Both the position numbers and the translations under genes were made by a program. DNA of 64,000 nt, taken from NCBI RefSeq assembly GCF_023072595.1, contig NZ_JALLGK010000001.1, positions 558,001 to 622,000 of the forward strand, written 5' to 3'. This document shows, in pieces, positions 24,208-33,889 of the stretch. How positions within the stretch are numbered: position 1 is the stretch's first letter; every line of letters begins with the position of its first letter. The stretch is from Streptomyces sp. XM4193 (GTDB taxonomy: Bacteria; Actinomycetota; Actinomycetes; Streptomycetales; Streptomycetaceae). Below the pieces are notes generated by a model that worked only from the letters and a program-made list of their open reading frames with translations, searched no databases and was not told the origin of the DNA.

Positions 24208-25254
24208 ATGACCCGTTGGAAGGCGCTGCCGAGCGCGCTCGATCCGCGCACCAGGCAGCTCGTCGTACGTCTGCGCGAACTCAAGGACCACAGTGGGCTC
24301 AGCGGTTCGGCGCTGGCCTCCAGAACCGGATACAGCCGGTCCTCCTGGGACCGCTACCTCAACGGCCGGACGCTGCCGCCCGTCGGGGCGATCGAGGCAC
24401 TGGCCGGCGTGTGCGGGGAGGACCCCGCCAGGCTGCTCGCGCTGCGGGACGTCGCGCAGGGCGCGCGCAGCGCTGCGGGAGCCGAGGAGGAGAGCGCCTC
24501 GGGAGGGGCCGGCGCCGCGGAGTCGACCGAAGACACCGTGGCCCTCAACTCCGGTGCGGGGCAGGCCGGTTCGCCGGACCTGCCCGGCCCGGAGGGCGCC
24601 GCGGCCGGCCCCGCGTCCGACCTGGGCGCGACCGGGGCGGACGCGGAACCGAGCGGGCTCTCCGGCCCGGGGGGCGCCGCGCGGACGGGCGCCGGCTCGG
24701 TGCCGGGCCCGGGGGACGGCCCGCAGGAGAGACCGGAGACGGCGGGGGACAAGCGCGCCGTCGGCCGTGGCGCACAGCCGATCCCGTGGCTCGCCATCGC
24801 ACTCACCAGCGTCACCACCTCGGCGGTGATGCTCATCGGGCTGGCGCTCATCGCGCCCTGGGACAAGGGGAGTTCGCACGACGACGCCCGCCCCGGCCCC
24901 TCCGCGCCGGAGAACAAGCCGTACACCGGGCCGGTCCATCCGGAGCTGGGCGAGTTCGTCTACGAGCCGGGCAAGGAGTACGAGTGCGCGGTGAGCAAGG
25001 ACGAGGACGACGGACTGATGTACTCCGGCTACAGCCGCACCCGGCAGGAGCTGATCGAGAAGGACGCCTCGCGCTGGTCGGTGGTGGAGGCGCAGTGCCT
25101 GGTGACGTACCACGGCATGGCGCCCGGCCCGGCCGACGGCGCGTTCGGCAACAACACCGAGCGGTCGGTCAAACGCCTCCAGGAGCGGGCGAAGATCGCG
25201 GTGGACGGCAAGGTCGGACCCGACACCTGGAAGGTGCTGCGCAGTGAGCGCTGA
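24208..25254 (+). CDS. Membrane-anchored XRE protein with peptidoglycan-binding domain
   Basis: 348 residues from ATG 24208. Domains in order: cytoplasmic XRE helix-turn-helix (about 15-75: VRLRELKDHSGLSGSALASR, YSRSSWDRYLNGRTLPP), a long Gly/Ala/Pro linker, one membrane helix (about 195-220, WLAIALTSVTTSAVMLIGLA) and an outer domain ending in a peptidoglycan-binding-1 fold (MAPGPADGAFGNNTERSVKR, AKIAVDGKVGPDTW). With DNA-binding inside and wall-binding outside, it looks like a one-component membrane-tethered regulator sensing the cell wall; this role is inferred. Its end overlaps the next XRE gene by 11 bp. Confidence 0.85.
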   Translation: MTRWKALPSALDPRTRQLVVRLRELKDHSGLSGSALASRTGYSRSSWDRYLNGRTLPPVGAIEALAGVCGEDPARLLALRDVAQGARSAAGAEEESASGGAGAAESTEDTVALNSGAGQAGSPDLPGPEGAAAGPASDLGATGADAEPSGLSGPGGAARTGAGSVPGPGDGPQERPETAGDKRAVGRGAQPIPWLAIALTSVTTSAVMLIGLALIAPWDKGSSHDDARPGPSAPENKPYTGPVHPELGEFVYEPGKEYECAVSKDEDDGLMYSGYSRTRQELIEKDASRWSVVEAQCLVTYHGMAPGPADGAFGNNTERSVKRLQERAKIAVDGKVGPDTWKVLRSER

Positions 25255-26212
25255 CCGTCCGGTGGAGTACGCGCGGCTCGCGGCGCTGCTGCGGGAGCTG
25301 CGGGAGCGAACCGGTCTGAGCCTGGCCGCACTCGGCGAACGCACGCCGTACAGCAAGTCCTCCTGGGGGCGTTATCTCTCCGGCAGTGCGCTGCCGCCGA
25401 GAGAGGCGGTGGAGGCGCTGTGCGCGCTGGCCTCGGTACGGCCGGGCAAGGCGCTCGCGTACTGGGAGCTGGCCGAGACCGCCTGGCGCAGCCGCGCGGG
25501 TGCGGACGGGCCGCTTTCCGAACGGCTCTCCCCTGACGGACCTTCCTCCGGCCGGCTCTCCTCCGGCGGGCCCTCCCGGGTGCGGGTGCGTCCGCCGGAG
25601 GCCGGTCCGTCGAGGGTGGAGCCGGTCGCCGGGGCCGAAGAGCCCGTCGCACACCGGCGGTTCGGGCTCGCGGGTGCGGCGGTGGCCGCCGTGGCGGCGC
25701 TGATCGCGGCCGGTCTGCTGCTGACCGGAGCTCTGGACGGTCTCAGGGGCGACGCCGAGGAGGCCCGCGTCGCCGACGGCGACGCGGGAACCACGGCCTC
25801 TCCCGGCCAGGGGGCAACCGGCAGCGGGCTCGGCACCGAGGCCGACTTCCGCACCAGCTGCACCGAGGACACCTGCACCGGCAAGGACCCGGAGGTGACG
25901 CGCTGCTCGCACGCCCGGATTCCGCCGGGAGACCTCGGGGAGCGCGGGTTCGGTGGGGAGACAGTGGTCAAGATCCGGCAGTCCATCGCCTGCGACACCG
26001 TCTGGGCGCGCATCGACCGTGGCCTCGAAGGGGACAGGGTGCGGATCAGCGCACCCGGTCAGGAGGATCAACTGGTCGAGGTGGCCGACCGGTTCGACAC
26101 GACGGCCTCGGTCTCGACACCGATGGTGGCGGTGGCTGAGTCGGAGCTGAACGAGGTGCGCGTCTGCCTGATCCGCGGGGATCAGCGCAAGTGCTTCCAT
26201 CCGACCGTGTAG
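25244..26212 (+). CDS. Membrane-anchored XRE protein with DUF2690 domain
   Basis: 322 residues from GTG 25244, inside the end of the preceding gene. N-terminal HTH (ALLRELRERTGLSLAALGER, YSKSSWGRYLSGSALPP), a Ser/Gly/Pro linker with repeats, one membrane helix (about 145-165, AVAAVAALIAAGLLLTGAL) and an outer DUF2690 domain (CTGKDPEVTRCSHA, with paired Cys, and YxC-like SIACDTVWARI). DUF2690 occurs in secreted or membrane actinobacterial proteins of unknown ligand. Together with the previous gene it forms a two-gene unit of similar architecture with different sensor domains; a paralog lies at 52785. Confidence 0.85.
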   Translation: MSADRPVEYARLAALLRELRERTGLSLAALGERTPYSKSSWGRYLSGSALPPREAVEALCALASVRPGKALAYWELAETAWRSRAGADGPLSERLSPDGPSSGRLSSGGPSRVRVRPPEAGPSRVEPVAGAEEPVAHRRFGLAGAAVAAVAALIAAGLLLTGALDGLRGDAEEARVADGDAGTTASPGQGATGSGLGTEADFRTSCTEDTCTGKDPEVTRCSHARIPPGDLGERGFGGETVVKIRQSIACDTVWARIDRGLEGDRVRISAPGQEDQLVEVADRFDTTASVSTPMVAVAESELNEVRVCLIRGDQRKCFHPTV

Positions 26213-26324
26213 CCGCACGGACGGGTGGAGGTGCGTACGCAAGGGGACGCGCAGGCGTACGTACGCGCAGCCGCGGCGGTCGCGGCGGCCGGCACGGGCC
26301 AACTGCCCGTGTCGGCCGACGCGT

Positions 26325-27221
26325 TCACCGCGGCTTGCGCGCGACGAACAGCGTCCGGGTGGAGTGGGCGACGAACGGGCCGTCTGCGCACAGGAGTTGA
26401 TGGAGCTCGCGCAGCCGTTTCCGGTGCCCCTCGACGGTGAAGCCCGGCACGATCCAGATGACCTTGCGCAGGAACCAGACCACCGCGCCGATGTCGTGGA
26501 ACTCCATGCGCAGCCGTGCGGTCCGTACGTCCGCCGGCTCCAGACCCGCCTGCCGGGCCGCCGCGGACTCGGCGTCCGGGTGCCGGCCCCGGCGGGCCTC
26601 CTCCGGCAGCGGGCCGAGCAGGAACTCGGCCAGTTCGAAGACGCTTTCGGGCCCGACGTGCTGTGCCAGATACGTACCGCCGGGCGCGAGCACGCGGGCG
26701 ATCTCGCTCCACCAGACGGTGGCGGGATGCCGGCTGGTCACCAGGTCGAAGGCGGCGTCGGCGAACGGGAGCGGCGGCTCGTCCGGATCGGCCACGACCA
26801 CCGCGCCGCGCGGGTGCAGCAGCGCCGTCGCCTTCGCAATGTTCGGCGGCCACGACTCGGTGGCGACCGTCGTCGGGGGCAACTCGCCCGCTTCCGCGAG
26901 GACTTCACCGCCACCGGTCTGGATGTCGAGTGCGGCGCGGGCGCGGGCGAGTTGGGCGGCCATCAGCCGCTGGTACCCCCATGCCGGTCGTTCCTCGGTG
27001 GCCCGCCCGTCCAGCCAGGCGAATTCCCAGCCCTCCATCGGTGCGGCCGCCGCCTCCTCGACCAGTGCGTCGAAGTCGTCCGGCGCGGGGCGTCCGCGGC
27101 CCCGGGTATGACCAGCGTCGCGGCCGTACCCGTTGTGCGCGCTGCCCGGCCCGTCCGCGCTGCCCGGCCCGTCCGCGCTGCCAGGGGTTCCAGAACCGGC
27201 CGAGCCGTCCGAGGTGTTCAT
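26325..27221 (-). CDS. Class I SAM-dependent methyltransferase
   Basis: 298 residues from ATG 27221. After a disordered N-terminus that repeats SADGPG come the methyltransferase motifs: ALDIQTGGGEVLAEAG (motif I), VVVADPDEPPLPFADAAFDL (post-I/motif II) and IARVLAPGGTYLAQHVG (motif III). The opening EGWEFAWLDGRATEERPAWG resembles small-molecule methyltransferases of the UbiE/RebM class. Substrate unknown. Divergent from the glycosyltransferase gene. Confidence 0.83.
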   Translation of the reverse strand: MNTSDGSAGSGTPGSADGPGSADGPGSAHNGYGRDAGHTRGRGRPAPDDFDALVEEAAAAPMEGWEFAWLDGRATEERPAWGYQRLMAAQLARARAALDIQTGGGEVLAEAGELPPTTVATESWPPNIAKATALLHPRGAVVVADPDEPPLPFADAAFDLVTSRHPATVWWSEIARVLAPGGTYLAQHVGPESVFELAEFLLGPLPEEARRGRHPDAESAAARQAGLEPADVRTARLRMEFHDIGAVVWFLRKVIWIVPGFTVEGHRKRLRELHQLLCADGPFVAHSTRTLFVARKPR

Positions 27222-27392
27222 GGGGCCATCCTGTGCCCCGCGCACGGCCCCGGCGCAAACGAAATAGCAGGAGAGCACCGCTCCCCTGCCGTGTTCAACG
27301 TACAGCCGGCAGGGGGCCTTGCGGCAAGACCCCTCTCGTGGAGCAGAATCCACCCGCACACGAAGAAGACACAGAAACAGGTGAATCGACAC

Positions 27393-28604
27393 ATGCGCGT
27401 GCTTCTGTCCAGCTACGGATCGCGTGGGGACATCGAACCCCTGGTCGGGCTCGCTGTCCGGCTCCGCGAGCACGGGGCGTCGGTGCGGGTCTGCGCGCCG
27501 CCCGACGAGGACTTCGCCCGGCGGCTGGACGGAGTCGGTGTGCCGCTGGTCCCGGTCGGCCCGTCGGCACACGAGCTGACGGTCGCGACCCCGTCGCCCT
27601 CCCAAATCCCGCAACGCGCCGCGGAGTTGATCGCCGGACAGCTGGAGTCGGTGACCGGTGCCGCGCGGGACTGCGACGTACTGGTGGCCACCGGCATGCT
27701 GCCCGCCGCGGCCGGCGCGCTGACGGTGGCGGAGCTGCTGGGCATCCCCTCGGTCTCCGTCACCTTCCAGCAGCTCACCCTCCCCTCGCTGCTGCGGCCG
27801 CCGCTGGAGTACGCGGGCAGGCCGCACCCGCCGGAGGTGACCGGCATCCGCGAGCTGTGGGAGCTGGACGCCCGTGTCTGCGACGAACTCTTCGGCGACG
27901 CGCTCAACAGCAACCGGACGACCGTCGGGCTGCCTCCGGTGGACGCGGTGGCCGGGTACGTCGTCGGCGACCGCCCGTGGCTCGCCACCGACCCGGTGCT
28001 CGACCCCTGGCAGGGCGCTCCGCACCTGGACGTCGTACAGACCGGTGCGTGGCTGACGGAGGACGAACGCCCGCTGCCCGACGAGCTGTTGGCGTTCCTG
28101 GACGCGGGCGAGCCGCCGGTGTACGTCGGCTTCGGCAGCATGCCGCTGCACGGTGCGAAGGACGCGGGTCGAGCGGTCACGGAGGCGGTGCGCGCACAGG
28201 GCCGCCGTCTCCTCCTCTCCCGCGGATGGGCCGATCTGACGGCGGTGGCGACGGAGGAGGACTGTCTGGTGCTCGGCGAGGTCAACCACCAGCGGCTCTT
28301 CCCCCGGGTCGCCGCGGTGGTGCACCACGGCGGTGCCGGCACCACCACCGCCGCCGCGCGTGCCGGGGTCCCCCAGGTGGTCGTGGCCCAGGCCGCCGAC
28401 CAGCCCTACTGGGCGCAGCGAATCGCCGAGCTCGGCGCGGGCGTCGCACACGACGGGCCGGTGCCCACGGCCACCACGCTCTCGACCGCGCTCGATGTCG
28501 CGCTCAGTGCGGAAACCCGCCTGGGCGCACGGGAGTTGGCGCCCCGTATCCGCACCGACGGCGCCGAACGCGCCGCTGCCGCGCTGCCGGCCATGGCCGG
28601 CTGA
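27393..28604 (+). CDS. UDP-glucuronosyl/MGT-like glycosyltransferase (GT1/GT28)
   Basis: 403 residues from ATG 27393. N-terminal acceptor domain begins MRVLLSSYGSRGDIEPLVGL, as in vancomycin- and sterol-type glycosyltransferases; the C-terminal nucleotide-sugar site is VVHHGGAGTTTAAARAGVPQ followed by DQPYWAQRIAELGAG. Both halves are intact and length is normal. Such enzymes add a sugar to lipophilic acceptors (macrolides, sterols, polyenes). No secondary-metabolite genes other than the divergent methyltransferase flank it, so a detoxification or resistance role is as likely as biosynthesis. Confidence 0.87.
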   Translation: MRVLLSSYGSRGDIEPLVGLAVRLREHGASVRVCAPPDEDFARRLDGVGVPLVPVGPSAHELTVATPSPSQIPQRAAELIAGQLESVTGAARDCDVLVATGMLPAAAGALTVAELLGIPSVSVTFQQLTLPSLLRPPLEYAGRPHPPEVTGIRELWELDARVCDELFGDALNSNRTTVGLPPVDAVAGYVVGDRPWLATDPVLDPWQGAPHLDVVQTGAWLTEDERPLPDELLAFLDAGEPPVYVGFGSMPLHGAKDAGRAVTEAVRAQGRRLLLSRGWADLTAVATEEDCLVLGEVNHQRLFPRVAAVVHHGGAGTTTAAARAGVPQVVVAQAADQPYWAQRIAELGAGVAHDGPVPTATTLSTALDVALSAETRLGARELAPRIRTDGAERAAAALPAMAG

Positions 28605-28864
28605 CCCGCCGCACCCCCGCGACAGCCCGCAGCCGGCGCCCTCGGGGCGGCCCGCAGTCGGCGGCGGGGTGGCAGCGGTGGCCGCGTGCCCGGCGGGTGT
28701 GCGGCCGAGGGTGTCCGTGCGGCCCGCCCGGTGTCCCGGTTCGCTCGTCCGGTGTCTGCCTGCCGCCTGCCGCCTGCCGCCTGCCGACGCACGCGCCCGT
28801 CGGCGCTGCCCGTACGGCGCGTACGGCGCGTACGGCGGCTGCGGCCGGCACGGCGGGTGTCGGT

Positions 28865-29008
28865 CTACGGCCTGCCGTGGCGGTAGCCGTGGCTGAAGGC
28901 CGAACCGAGGCTGGTCGCGAGGGCCACCGCGGCCGTGGCCGCGATCACCACGGCTGCGCGCCGGGCGAACCGCCGCTTTCTGCTCCGTGTGCTTTCCACA
29001 CCGCTCAT
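28865..29008 (-). CDS. Small secreted or membrane-anchored protein (47 aa)
   Basis: ATG 29008 with a strong AGGGGGG ribosome-binding site. A basic start (RSRKRRFARR) is followed by a 20-residue hydrophobic segment (AAVVIAATAAVALATSLGSA) and a His/Arg tail (HGYRHGRP). Layout of a single signal anchor; no known family. Confidence 0.5.
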   Translation of the reverse strand: MSGVESTRSRKRRFARRAAVVIAATAAVALATSLGSAFSHGYRHGRP

Positions 29009-29479
29009 GACGTCCCCCCTTGCTCCGCGAGTCTCCTCGCGGTCCGTATCGACTGTTCCGACCCGATCGCTGGTGTAGACGCCCGTGCACCCGGGAAGAG
29101 TTGACTGCTTCGCCGTTCTCTCCGCCGGTCGCCGCCGCGCTCGCCGACGGGTGTGGGCCCGCTCGCGGCGCGAGGGGTGCGAGGTGCGCGGGCAATGGAA
29201 GACGGGCAACGAAAGAGGGGCCCGCCGTTTCCGGCGAACCCCTCTTCCCCCGTTGCGACCACTGTGGTCGGCGATCTTCACAGAACTGTCATGGCCGGAT
29301 GCCGAGCTGTCGACAGCGAGCGGAGCACCGTACTCCGGACGTGCTCAACGGGCTTCCGTCCGCCCGGAGTTCACCGCCGGACGCCCCGGCTGAGGTGCCC
29401 CGCTCTCTCAACCTCCCCGCGTACGGGGCCGGTTCGCCCGTACGCCGCCGAACTCGCCTGCCGCGCGCTGCGGTTGGGC
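29009..29479. other. Intergenic region of 471 bases
   Basis: Between the M18 aminopeptidase stop and the 47-residue protein. It contains the hairpin at 29213-29246 and short A/T-richer stretches near 29030-29110 that could hold the promoter of the small gene. No other coding signal was found. Confidence 0.5.
29213..29246 (-). terminator. Hairpin terminator after the M18 gene
   Basis: AAGAGGGG (29213-29220) pairs with CCCCTCTT (29239-29246), with an inner CGCCG/CGGCG helix. It lies downstream of the minus-strand aminopeptidase. Confidence 0.6.
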
Positions 29480-30778
29480 TCAGGCGTCGCGCAGGAACGC
29501 GGAGAGCGCACCGGCCAGCAGATGCGGGTCGTCCGAGCCGGCCAGCTCGCGCGAGGAGTGCATCGAGAGGATCGCCACGCCGATGTCCACGGTCGTGATG
29601 CCGTGCCGCGCCGCCGTGATCGGACCGATGGTCGTTCCGCACGGCATGGCGTTGTTGGAGACGAAGTTCTGCCACGGCACTCCGGCCGCCTCGCAGGCGC
29701 GGGCGAAGACGGCCCGGCCACCGCCGTCGGTGGCGTACCGCTGGTTGACGTTGACCTTGAGGATCGGGCCGCCGTTGGGCATCGGGTGGTGCGTGGGGTC
29801 GTGCCGCTCGGCGTAGTTGGGGTGGACGGCGTGGCCGGTGTCGGAGGAGAGGCAGACCGTCGCGGCGTACGCGCGGGCACGGTCCTCGTAGCTCCCGCCG
29901 CGCGCGAAGACCGAGCGTTCCAGCACGTTGCCGAGGAGCGGGCCGTCGGCACCGGTGTCGGACTGGCTGCCGGTCTCCTCGTGGTCGAAGGCGGCGAGGA
30001 CGGGGATCGCGCTCAGCTCCGCGCCGGACTGCACGGCGTCGGCGAGCGCGGCCGTACCGGCGTGCACCGACAGCAGGTTGTCCAGCCGGGGTCCGGCGAA
30101 CAGCTCCTGGTCGCGGCCGAGGTAGGCGGGCGGCTCCACCGGGTGCGGCATCAGGTCCCAGCCGGTGATCTCGGCCGCGTCCAGGCCGAGTTCGTCGGCG
30201 AGGAAGGCCATCAGATCGCCCTCGGCGGCGTCCCCCAGTCCCCAGATCGGGGTCATGTGACGCTGCCGGTCCAGCTTCAGCCCGTCGTTCACCTGCCGGT
30301 CGAGGTGGATGGCGAGCTGCGGCACGCGCAGCAGAGGCCGGTCGACGTTCACCAACCGGGTGGAGCCGTCCCGCAGGGTCAACCGGCCGGCGAGGCCGAG
30401 GTCGCGGTCGAGCCAGGTGTTGAGGAGCGCGCCGCCGTACAGCTCGGTCGCCAACTGCCGCCAGCCGAACGAGCCGGTGTCCGGCTGCGGCTTGACCCGC
30501 AGGTTGGGGGAGTCGGTGTGTGCGCCGACGATGCGGAACGGGGTCGTCGGCGACGCCCCCTCCGGCACGTACCAGGCGATCAGCGCGCCGCCGCGCAGCA
30601 CGTACCTGCCGCCGGCCGACGCGTCCCACTCGTCCGTCTCGGCGACCTGGCTGAACCCCGCCTTCTCCAGCCGCTCGGCGGCGTTCGCCACCGCGTGGTA
30701 CGGCGTCGGAGAAGCCGCGAGGTAACCCATGAGGTCATCGGTGAGGCCACGGTCGAAGCGTGGGGTCGAAGGCTGCAT
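29480..30778 (-). CDS. M18 family aminopeptidase
   Basis: 432 residues from the ATG at 30778 (the frame opens earlier but MQPSTPRFDRGL is the family start). Dinuclear zinc ligands and catalytic residues are visible: IVGAHTDSPNL (His), FAGPRLDNLLS (bridging Asp), AAFDHEETGSQS (Glu pair), CLSSDTGHA (Asp) and AILSMHSSREL (His). Cytosolic aspartyl-type aminopeptidases of this family trim acidic or neutral N-termini from peptides. A general housekeeping role is likely; it could also finish N-terminal trimming of peptides such as the RiPP leader, but nothing links them genetically. Confidence 0.92.
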   Translation of the reverse strand: MQPSTPRFDRGLTDDLMGYLAASPTPYHAVANAAERLEKAGFSQVAETDEWDASAGGRYVLRGGALIAWYVPEGASPTTPFRIVGAHTDSPNLRVKPQPDTGSFGWRQLATELYGGALLNTWLDRDLGLAGRLTLRDGSTRLVNVDRPLLRVPQLAIHLDRQVNDGLKLDRQRHMTPIWGLGDAAEGDLMAFLADELGLDAAEITGWDLMPHPVEPPAYLGRDQELFAGPRLDNLLSVHAGTAALADAVQSGAELSAIPVLAAFDHEETGSQSDTGADGPLLGNVLERSVFARGGSYEDRARAYAATVCLSSDTGHAVHPNYAERHDPTHHPMPNGGPILKVNVNQRYATDGGGRAVFARACEAAGVPWQNFVSNNAMPCGTTIGPITAARHGITTVDIGVAILSMHSSRELAGSDDPHLLAGALSAFLRDA

Positions 30779-31014
30779 GAGGACCAGCATACGAACGTCC
30801 GCTCGTACCGTACGGCGGTTCCCCGTGGTCGCCCTCACAGCTTCTGCTCCAAGCCCTCACAGAGCCTGAACCCGTCGCGCCCCACCGGCCCCGGAAGGCC
30901 ACTGCCGCCCCGCAACGCCGGCGCCCCCGTCCTCGCTGCGCGCCGCGCGTCTCCCGTCTCCCGTCTCCGGTGCCGTCCGCCGCCCGTGCCCGGCGCATCG
31001 GTCGCCGTTTCCGG

Positions 31015-31632
31015 TCAGAGCGCAGCCAGGAGCGCGTCTAGCGGCTCGGGCACCTCGTCGGGGGCCAGCGCCTCCACGAGGACCCGACCGTACTGGATCT
31101 TGCGTCCCTTCTTCGTGCCGAGGAACCGACGCAGCTGCTGTCCCGCCGACCGTCCGCGCTGGGCGGGCTGGCGCACGAAGGTGTCCAGCGCCCGCAAATC
31201 GCCCTGCTGCTCGACCAGTTCACGTACGCGCTCCACGCCCAGCGCCCGGATCAGCTCGTCCTCCAGGTCGGCGGCGCAGACGAAGAACTGCTCGCCGACC
31301 ACACCGGCCCGCTCCCAGCCACGGGCGTAGAAGTCGCGCTCCCGCTCGTCGCACAGACCGGTGAGCCGCAGGCCGAGTCCGGGCGGGCCGAGCAGCGAGG
31401 TGTATCTGCCGACGCTCATCGCGCCGCCCATCGACAGCACGCAGACGCCCTCGTCGGCCGGGTCGCGCCCGCGCCGGGAGGCAAGCGCCTCCACCGCGGC
31501 GACGTCGCTGGGACCCTCCAGCAGCACCGCGCCGCTCACCGGCAGCCGCGCCGCCAGTTCACCGGCCTCTTCTCCCGGGCCACCGGCCGCCCACACCGTG
31601 ACAGCCCGCCGGAACGCACCCATGTCAGCCAT
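31015..31632 (-). CDS. TOPRIM-domain protein (OLD-nuclease-like), stand-alone
   Basis: 205 residues from ATG 31632 (ATG 31650 also possible). The TOPRIM fold is marked by AVLLEGPSDVAAVEALA (catalytic Glu in the E-G-x-S-D strand), a VLSMGGAMSVG strand and GLCDERERDFYARG (DxE/DxD-like acidic motif), then the C-terminal helical part seen in OLD-family proteins. OLD nucleases normally carry an N-terminal ABC ATPase domain; here only the TOPRIM part is present. This short form is common in actinobacteria and is annotated as TOPRIM nucleotidyltransferase/hydrolase, with unknown substrate. Confidence 0.78.
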   Translation of the reverse strand: MADMGAFRRAVTVWAAGGPGEEAGELAARLPVSGAVLLEGPSDVAAVEALASRRGRDPADEGVCVLSMGGAMSVGRYTSLLGPPGLGLRLTGLCDERERDFYARGWERAGVVGEQFFVCAADLEDELIRALGVERVRELVEQQGDLRALDTFVRQPAQRGRSAGQQLRRFLGTKKGRKIQYGRVLVEALAPDEVPEPLDALLAAL

Positions 31633-31699
31633 GCACCGAGTCTCTGCCAAGCCACCCGCGACAGACAGCGATTTACGCGCGCCCCGTGCGCACCCCGGG

Positions 31700-31845
31700 C
31701 CTACATCCGGCCCACATCCGGGCCTACACCTGGCCTACATCCGGGCCTACACCTGGCCTACATCCGGGCCTACACCTGGCCTACATCCGGGCCTACGCCT
31801 GGCACACACCCGGGCCTACACCCAGGCACACGCCTGGCCTACACC
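31700..31845. repeat. 23-bp minisatellite
   Basis: A unit starting CATCCGGGCCTACACCTGG recurs with exact 23-bp period at 31715, 31738, 31761 and 31784, with a partial copy before and degenerate copies to ~31845. There are no unique spacers, so it is not a CRISPR array. Confidence 0.9.
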
Positions 31846-31895
31846 CGCACCCGCCCCGCTCCCGGCGGCGCTCTCCGTACCGGTGCGCGTACGCG

Positions 31896-31935
31896 TCAGG
31901 GGCCCGCCTCCCCCGACCGGGAAGCGGGCCCCTGA
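31896..31935. terminator. Hairpin terminator after the acyl-CoA dehydrogenase gene
   Basis: A perfect 12-bp stem (31896-31907 with 31924-31935) and 16-nt loop, 72 bases beyond the minus-strand stop at 32008. Confidence 0.8.
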
Positions 31936-32007
31936 CCCTTGCCGTGTACTGCTCGGCCGTCGCGCCCGCGCCTCAGCGCCCGCGCGAACGGGCCGGTGGC
32001 CGACCGA

Positions 32008-33834
32008 TCAGAACGCGGCCTCGTCCAGCTCCATGACCGACAGGTCGACGCTCTCGGCCAGCTCACGCTGGACGGCGACGTTCGGCAGGATGTTGGTCAC
32101 GAAGAACTTCGCGGCCGCGATCTTGCCCTGGTAGAACGCCTTGTCCTTCGCGGAGGCGCCGGCCAGCTTCTCGGCCGCCACGACGGCGCCGCGCAGCAGC
32201 AGGTAGCCGATGACGACGTCGCCGGAGGCGAGCAGGAAGCGGGTCGTGTTCAGACCGACCTTGTAGATGGACTTGACGTCCTTCTCGGTGGCCGCGAGGT
32301 CGGTCAGCATGGTGCCGACGATCGCCTCCAGGTCCACCGCCGACTTCGCCAACTGCTCGCGCGCCGGGGCCAGTTCCTCGCCGCCCTTGGCCTCGGCGAG
32401 GAACTTCTTGATCTCCTCGGACAGCGCGGTCAGCGCCTGTCCCTGGTCGCGGACGACCTTGCGGAAGAAGAAGTCCTGGCCCTGGATCGCCGTCGTGCCC
32501 TCGTACAGGGTGTCGATCTTGGCGTCCCGGATGTACTGCTCGATCGGGTACTCCTGGAGGTACCCGGAGCCGCCGAAGGTCTGGAGGGACTGGGCCAGCT
32601 GCTCGTAGGAGCGCTCCGAGCCGTAGCCCTTGACGATCGGCAGCAGCAGGTCGTTCAGCCGCTCCTCGGCGGAGGCGTCCTCACCGGCGTGCTCCTTGAC
32701 CAGGATGGAGTCCTGGACGGAGGCGGTGTAGAGGACGAGCGCGCGCATGCCCTCGGCGTACGCCTTCTGCGTCATCAGCGAGCGGCGCACGTCCGGGTGG
32801 TGGGTGACGGTGACGCGCGGCGCGGTCTTGTCGGTGAACTTGGCCAGGTCGGCGCCCTGGACACGCTCCTTGGCGTACTCCAGCGCGTTGAGGTAGCCGG
32901 TGGAGAGGGTGGCGATGGCCTTTGTGCCGACCATCATCCGGGCGAACTCGATGATCTTGAACATCTGGCGGATGCCGTCGTGCTTCTCGCCGAGCAGCCA
33001 GCCCTTGGCCGGGTGGCGGTCGCCGAAGGTCATCTCGCAGGTGTTGGAGGCCTTCAGGCCCATCTTGTGCTCGACGTTGGTGGCGTAGACGCCGTTGCGC
33101 TCGCCCAGCTCACCGGTCTCGAAGTCGAACTCGTACTTCGGGACGATGAACAGCGACAGGCCCTTGGTGCCCGGGCCGTGGCCCTCGGGGCGCGCGAGCA
33201 CATAGTGGACGATGTTCTCGGACATGTCGTGCTCGCCCGAGGTGATGAAGCGCTTGACGCCCTCGATGTGCCAGGAGCCGTCGGCCTGCTGAACGGCCTT
33301 GGTGCGGCCGGCGCCGACGTCGGAGCCGGCGTCCGGCTCGGTCAGCACCATGGTGGAGCCCCACTGCTTGTCCACCATGATCTTGGCCCACTTCTGCTGC
33401 TCCTCGGTGCCCTCGTCGAAGACGATGCCGGCGAAGGCCGGGCCGGAGGAGTACATCCAGATCGCGGGGTTGGCGCCCAGGATGGTCTCGGCGAAGCCCC
33501 AGAGCAGGGAGCGCGGCGAGGCGGTGCCGCCGATCTCCTCCGGGATGCCCAGACGCCACCACTCGGCGTCCATGAACGCCTGGTAGCTCTTCTTGAACGA
33601 GGCGGGTACCGGGGCGGTGTTGGTCTCGGGGTCGAAGACCGGCGGGTTGCGGTCGGCGTCCTCGAAGGAGGCGGCCAGCTCGTTCTCGGAGAGGCGAGCG
33701 ATCTCGGAGAGCACGCTCTTGGCGGTCTCGACGTCCATCTCCGCGAACGGCCCTGTGCCGTACACCGACTCGCGACCGAGGACCTCGAACAGGTTGAACT
33801 CGATGTCCCGAAGATTCGACTTGTAGTGGCCCAT
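32008..33834 (-). CDS. Acyl-CoA dehydrogenase, long form
   Basis: 608 residues from ATG 33834 (GGAG 9 bases upstream); the open frame before it is not coding. The FAD-binding middle domain is marked by [15 protein letters not shown] and the substrate lid by [30 protein letters not shown] carries the signature of the C-terminal helical domain, and a ~130-residue extension follows as in FadE5/AcdA-type long dehydrogenases. Catalyses the first, FAD-dependent step of fatty acid beta-oxidation, giving the trans-2-enoyl-CoA. Two palindromes in the upstream region suggest TetR-type control. Confidence 0.92.
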   Translation of the reverse strand: MGHYKSNLRDIEFNLFEVLGRESVYGTGPFAEMDVETAKSVLSEIARLSENELAASFEDADRNPPVFDPETNTAPVPASFKKSYQAFMDAEWWRLGIPEEIGGTASPRSLLWGFAETILGANPAIWMYSSGPAFAGIVFDEGTEEQQKWAKIMVDKQWGSTMVLTEPDAGSDVGAGRTKAVQQADGSWHIEGVKRFITSGEHDMSENIVHYVLARPEGHGPGTKGLSLFIVPKYEFDFETGELGERNGVYATNVEHKMGLKASNTCEMTFGDRHPAKGWLLGEKHDGIRQMFKIIEFARMMVGTKAIATLSTGYLNALEYAKERVQGADLAKFTDKTAPRVTVTHHPDVRRSLMTQKAYAEGMRALVLYTASVQDSILVKEHAGEDASAEERLNDLLLPIVKGYGSERSYEQLAQSLQTFGGSGYLQEYPIEQYIRDAKIDTLYEGTTAIQGQDFFFRKVVRDQGQALTALSEEIKKFLAEAKGGEELAPAREQLAKSAVDLEAIVGTMLTDLAATEKDVKSIYKVGLNTTRFLLASGDVVIGYLLLRGAVVAAEKLAGASAKDKAFYQGKIAAAKFFVTNILPNVAVQRELAESVDLSVMELDEAAF

Positions 33835-33889
33835 GGCGACAGGCTCCGTAATGACGGGGAGGGAGTGCTCCTCCGATGCGTACCAGGTA

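Noticed and set aside
31700..31845. CRISPR array
   Set aside because: Repeat units are contiguous with no unique spacers and no cas genes are present.
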